From the NCBI RefSeq assembly GCF_023229025.1, contig NZ_JALOAA010000049.1, positions 1 to 10,461 on the forward strand: a DNA stretch of 10,461 bases, given 5' to 3'. Under the pieces are notes generated by a model, which saw only the letters and a program-made list of their open reading frames with translations, was not told the DNA's origin and did no database searches. The stretch is from Sulfurimonas sp. (GTDB lineage Bacteria; Campylobacterota; Campylobacteria; Campylobacterales; Sulfurimonadaceae). A program made the translations under genes and the position numbers. This document shows, piece after piece, positions 6,945 through 10,461 of this stretch (positions are counted from its first letter, which is position 1; each line of letters opens with the position of its first letter).

Positions 6945-8750
6945 ATGAAGTTAAAAATAGTAACGGCACTTTTAGTGACAACTGCTCTCTACTCTCAAGA
7001 TCTCAAAACTATTATCAGTGAAACTTTATCTACAAACCCCCTAGTTTTAGAAAAACTAAAAAATTATAATGCAACAAAAGAGGATATTACTACTGCTAAA
7101 GCAGACTATTACCCAAAACTAGACCTTATTCTTGGTGTTGGACAGGAGGATGGCAAATCTGCGACTACGCAAGAGAACTTTGACTACAGCGTCTATCAGA
7201 ACTCGCTCTCATTGACTCAAAATATATTTAACGGTTTTGAGACGACATATAGAGTACAGCAGCAAGAGAGCAGAACAGCCTCGGCAGCTTATAGCTATAT
7301 AGAGAGTGTAAATGATGTATCATTTGAGATGGTTAACGTTTATCTTCAGGTAATTAAAAACAGAGAACTTTTAGACATAGAACAAGAGAACATTGAGATA
7401 AATACGGAAATCTTTCAAAAGGTGCAAAAACTTTACAATGCCGGACTTACGACACTCTCCGAAGTTAATAAAATCGAATCCGCGCTATCTCTTGCAAAAT
7501 CAAACTATATAGTACAAGAGAACAATCTTTTAGATGCAGTATATGCGATGCAAAGGGTTTTAGGCAGGTACCCTGAGTCAAAGGATATGAGCAGACCTGT
7601 TTTTAATGCAACACTTCCTGCTACAATCGAAGAAGCAATACAGTTTGCCATGCAAAACAATCCATCTATGTTAGTAGGGAAGCACAATGTTGAGCTTGCT
7701 CAAGCGACATACAAAGAAAAAAAAGCCCCTTTTTACCCATCTCTTGATCTTGAAGTATCGCAAAATAACAATAAAAACCTAAGTGGAATTGAAGGTAAAT
7801 ATGACAATTTTAGAACCATGTTATACCTAAAATATAATCTTTTTAACGGTTTTGCGGACAAATCACAACTACAAAAAAGTGTAAGCTCCATTCACCAAGA
7901 GGTTCAAACAAAAAATAGCCTCAGACGTCAAGTAATCGAGGGGTTAAGCCTCGCATGGTCTGCAAATGAAAAACTCACAACTCAGCTAAAACATTTAAAC
8001 GACTATAAAAAATTCTCTGTTCAGACACTGAGCCTCTACTCAAAAGAGTATGACCTTGGCAGACGCTCACTACTAGATCTATTATCTGCTCAAAATGATT
8101 TTATAGCCTCAAAAGCTCAGATTATAAACACAGAGTACAGCATACTTTTTGCAAAATATAGAGTATTAGACGCCATGGGAGTACTTGTTTCGACTATTCT
8201 TGGAGAGACCCAGAGCATATACTCGAATGTTGGGTTAAATGGAAAATCCCCACAAAATAGAGACACTCTTCCTATCTCATACGACATGGATAATGATCTC
8301 ATTGTTGATGAAAAAGATATATGTAGCAACTCGCTGCCTGATACGATAAAAGACCTTTATGGGTGTAAGTTTAGCCTAGATGAGCTAGTCGAAGTAGAGA
8401 GATATAGCGGTTTTATATTTGTTAAAAAAAGCTCTACACTTGAGGAGGAGGCACAAGAGAGGTTAATGGCTCTAATTACTCAGCTTGAGTCTTACGGGTG
8501 GATGGATTTAAAATTTGATATTATGGGAAATGTTGATGATGAGAGCATGAGCAAAGAGGAAATTCTCCTGTTATCAGCGCAAAGAGCGCAGGCAATTAAA
8601 GAGAGCTTAATCAATGCCGGCGCTCTAGAGGCGAATATTGCAACGCATGCTCAAGCAGATGAAGCTCCGATGTTTAGCAATGAAGATATTAACTCAATTA
8701 GATTGAATAATAGAGCAGATATAATAGTAAAAAAATTAATAAAACAGTAA
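6945..8750 (+). CDS. TolC-family type I secretion outer membrane channel with C-terminal OmpA-like domain
   Basis: This 601-residue protein is a predicted outer-membrane channel for type I secretion. Residues 1-17 are a Sec signal. The TolC part (about 18-425) has the two-fold repeat: YYPKLDL (55-61) with NIFNGFET (93-100), then FYPSLDL (about 262-268) with NLFNGFAD (about 298-305). It is followed by an extra C-terminal module. Residues 447-460, DMDNDLIVDEKDIC, fit the thrombospondin type 3-like calcium loop DxDxDxxxDxxDxC often found before OmpA domains, with a second Cys at 474. Residues about 480-601 are a divergent OmpA-like peptidoglycan-binding domain: GNVD (D531), LSAQRA (R547) and NNRADIIV near the end. 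The Asp and Arg that bind diaminopimelate are kept, whereas GHTD and NRRVEI are altered. It is first in its operon and lies 17 bp before the ABC exporter, so it should be that exporter's channel. Confidence 0.92.
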   Translation: MKLKIVTALLVTTALYSQDLKTIISETLSTNPLVLEKLKNYNATKEDITTAKADYYPKLDLILGVGQEDGKSATTQENFDYSVYQNSLSLTQNIFNGFETTYRVQQQESRTASAAYSYIESVNDVSFEMVNVYLQVIKNRELLDIEQENIEINTEIFQKVQKLYNAGLTTLSEVNKIESALSLAKSNYIVQENNLLDAVYAMQRVLGRYPESKDMSRPVFNATLPATIEEAIQFAMQNNPSMLVGKHNVELAQATYKEKKAPFYPSLDLEVSQNNNKNLSGIEGKYDNFRTMLYLKYNLFNGFADKSQLQKSVSSIHQEVQTKNSLRRQVIEGLSLAWSANEKLTTQLKHLNDYKKFSVQTLSLYSKEYDLGRRSLLDLLSAQNDFIASKAQIINTEYSILFAKYRVLDAMGVLVSTILGETQSIYSNVGLNGKSPQNRDTLPISYDMDNDLIVDEKDICSNSLPDTIKDLYGCKFSLDELVEVERYSGFIFVKKSSTLEEEAQERLMALITQLESYGWMDLKFDIMGNVDDESMSKEEILLLSAQRAQAIKESLINAGALEANIATHAQADEAPMFSNEDINSIRLNNRADIIVKKLIKQ

Positions 8751-8767
8751 TTTTTAAAAGGCTTTAA

Positions 8768-10461
8768 ATGCTTCGAACAAGTACTGAAAACTTAAAAATG
8801 GATGCCTTGCTCGACACTTTGGTTCTCTTTACAAAACTTTATCACAAACCCTTTTCTGCGGAGGCACTTACTGCCGGTCTTCCTATTGAACCCGGTTCTG
8901 ATGCGCCTGAACTCTTCTCCATAGATAATGCAAAGGGATTATTTTCCCGTGCAGCGGAAAAAGCCGGACTCAAATCATCTCTTGTAAAAAGACCTTTTTC
9001 ACAAATTTCTCCTCTTCAACTTCCTATGATTCTTCTTCTCTCAAATCAAGGTGCTTGTATCTTAGACAGCTTTAGTAAAGATGGAAAAATGGCTAAAATA
9101 GTCATGCCGGCAGAAGAAGCGGTTGAGCAGTGGGTTGAAGCAGATATCCTAGCAGATGAGTATATCGGTTTTGGCTTTATGATAAAAAAAGCTTTTGAAT
9201 ATAGCGATAAAAACTCAAGAACACTGCATCTAAACCAAAAACATTGGTTTTGGAGCACTATAAAACTCTCCATTCCTATATACAAAGACGTTTTATATGC
9301 CTCTTTGCTTATAAATCTTTTTGTTCTTGCCTCTCCGCTCTTTACCATGAATGTTTATGACAGGGTAGTTCCAAATAACGCGATTGAAACATTGTGGGTC
9401 TTTGCCATAGGAGTAACAATAATCTACGTAATTGACACATTTTTAAAGTTTACAAGAACTTATCTGCTTGAGAGCGCTGCAAAAAAGAGTGATGTCATCA
9501 TGTCATCTATTATATTTGAGAAAGTACTTGACTTAAAAATGGCGCATCATCCTGCCTCAGTCGGCTCATTTGCGAGTAATATAAAAGATTTTGACTCTAT
9601 CAGAAGTTTCTTGACCAATGCAACGATGGCTACGGTTATAGACCTTCCATTTACAATTATCTTCCTTCTTGTGATATTTTATATAGGCGGCGGAATAGTT
9701 CTTATCCCGATAGTGACGATATTTTTTATACTAATTTATGCACTGCTCATAAAAAAACCCCTGCAAGAGAGCATAGAAGCAACACATGAGGCAAGTGCGA
9801 AAAAGAACTCTATTCTTATTGAATCTTTGAACAATATTGAGACACTTAAAACACTTGGTGCTTTAAACCAAGTTCAGTGGAACTGGGAAGAATCAACCGG
9901 AGAGATAGCAAACAAAAGCTTGAAATCTCGTCTTTTATCAGCCTCTATTCCAACCGTAACACAATTTTTTATACAGTTAAATACCGTCATGATTATAGTT
10001 TATGGCGTTTATATGATTCAAGAGTTTGAACTCTCTATGGGTGGGCTTATTGCCATAGTGATACTAACATCAAGAACGCTGGCTCCTATGGGTCAAGTCG
10101 CTGCACTGCTTACGAACTACGAGGATACTAAAACATCATATGAGACGCTAAATGAGATTATATCTCAGCCCAGTGAGAGACCAAATGGTAAAAAATTTGT
10201 TGAAAAACCGGCTTTTAGCGGAGATATTGAGTTTATAGATGTAACTTTTTCTTATCCGTTAACCGATATGCTTGTCCTTAAAAACGTATCTTTTAAAATT
10301 ACCGCGGGTGAACATGTAGCTATAATAGGCAGGATTGGTTCCGGAAAAAGTACAATCCTTAAACTAATGCTAGGTCTTTATGAGCCGGATTCAGGTCAAA
10401 TTCTAATCGATGGCATTGATATAAAGCAGATCGACCCTGCGGATTTGAGAAAAAATATGGG
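8768..10461 (+). CDS. Type I secretion ABC exporter (permease/ATPase, LapB/LssB type), C-terminally cut by the window
   Basis: This open frame runs from ATG 8768 to the right edge (564 complete codons) without a stop; AAAAGG (8756-8761) is the ribosome site. Residues about 10-140 form a C39 peptidase-like domain: MDALLDTLVLFTKLYHKPFS aligns with the start of C39 domains, but the catalytic Cys position is hydrophobic, so it is a non-cleaving substrate-docking domain. The six-helix transmembrane region spans about residues 165-440, beginning IKLSIPIYKDVLYASLLINL and containing FTMNVYDRVVPNNA, a typical exporter signature. The nucleotide-binding domain starts near 490 with IEFIDVTFSYP, and Walker A is GRIGSGKST (521-529). 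The signature motif and Walker B lie beyond the edge; about 130-150 residues are missing. The family exports RTX adhesins or toxins, and pairing with a TolC-OmpA channel favours a large surface adhesin. Confidence 0.93.
   Translation, partial: MLRTSTENLKMDALLDTLVLFTKLYHKPFSAEALTAGLPIEPGSDAPELFSIDNAKGLFSRAAEKAGLKSSLVKRPFSQISPLQLPMILLLSNQGACILDSFSKDGKMAKIVMPAEEAVEQWVEADILADEYIGFGFMIKKAFEYSDKNSRTLHLNQKHWFWSTIKLSIPIYKDVLYASLLINLFVLASPLFTMNVYDRVVPNNAIETLWVFAIGVTIIYVIDTFLKFTRTYLLESAAKKSDVIMSSIIFEKVLDLKMAHHPASVGSFASNIKDFDSIRSFLTNATMATVIDLPFTIIFLLVIFYIGGGIVLIPIVTIFFILIYALLIKKPLQESIEATHEASAKKNSILIESLNNIETLKTLGALNQVQWNWEESTGEIANKSLKSRLLSASIPTVTQFFIQLNTVMIIVYGVYMIQEFELSMGGLIAIVILTSRTLAPMGQVAALLTNYEDTKTSYETLNEIISQPSERPNGKKFVEKPAFSGDIEFIDVTFSYPLTDMLVLKNVSFKITAGEHVAIIGRIGSGKSTILKLMLGLYEPDSGQILIDGIDIKQIDPADLRKNM

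Noticed and set aside
7505..8329. Minus-strand open frames (7505-7687 and 8117-8329)
   Set aside because: They are antisense to the TolC-OmpA gene and show no motifs or plausible ribosome sites.
8768..9190. Active C39 peptidase cutting a double-glycine leader
   Set aside because: The expected catalytic Cys near the start of the domain is replaced by a hydrophobic residue, and the His region reads GACILDSF without His. It fits the inactive C39-like domain of RTX exporters.
9046..9348. Minus-strand open frame of 100 codons
   Set aside because: It is antisense to the ABC exporter, whose plus-strand frame is open to the window edge and has a clear domain order.

Overview
The window looks like chromosomal DNA of a Campylobacterota (epsilonproteobacterial) bacterium, most likely Sulfurimonas or a close relative. 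The signs are AT-rich, densely packed genes and a mismatch-repair protein of the MutS7 type carrying a C-terminal HNH nuclease domain, a family known from marine epsilonproteobacteria, octocoral mitochondria and giant viruses. This assignment is inferred from protein character, not from a database match. No RNA genes, insertion sequences, CRISPR arrays or attachment sites were seen, and no stretch over about 170 bases lacks a gene.

Two transcription blocks diverge from a 166-bp intergenic region (6779-6944). Leftward on the minus strand run mutS7 (3752-6778), dapE (2596-3693), a small exported thioredoxin-like protein (2200-2589), ridA (1760-2134), a TolC-family outer-membrane efflux protein (537-1763) and the first 180 codons of a periplasmic adaptor (1-540), which runs off the left edge. 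The last three genes overlap by 4 bp at each junction (ATGA, GTGA), so they are probably translationally coupled. The inner-membrane pump for the adaptor/TolC pair is expected just outside the window.

Rightward on the plus strand is a type I secretion locus: a 601-residue TolC protein with an extra calcium-loop linker and OmpA-like peptidoglycan-binding domain (6945-8750), then, after 17 bp, an ABC exporter of the LapB/LssB type with an inactive C39-like N-terminal domain (8768 to the right edge, cut just after Walker A). Such exporters usually secrete large RTX-type adhesins. A membrane fusion protein and the substrate are expected downstream.

The most distinctive element is the MutS7 protein, which combines mismatch recognition (Phe-Phe-Glu motif), ATPase and a predicted nuclease in one chain. 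It could in principle recognise and nick without separate MutL or MutH. The second is the TolC-OmpA fusion, which may tie the secretion channel to the cell wall.
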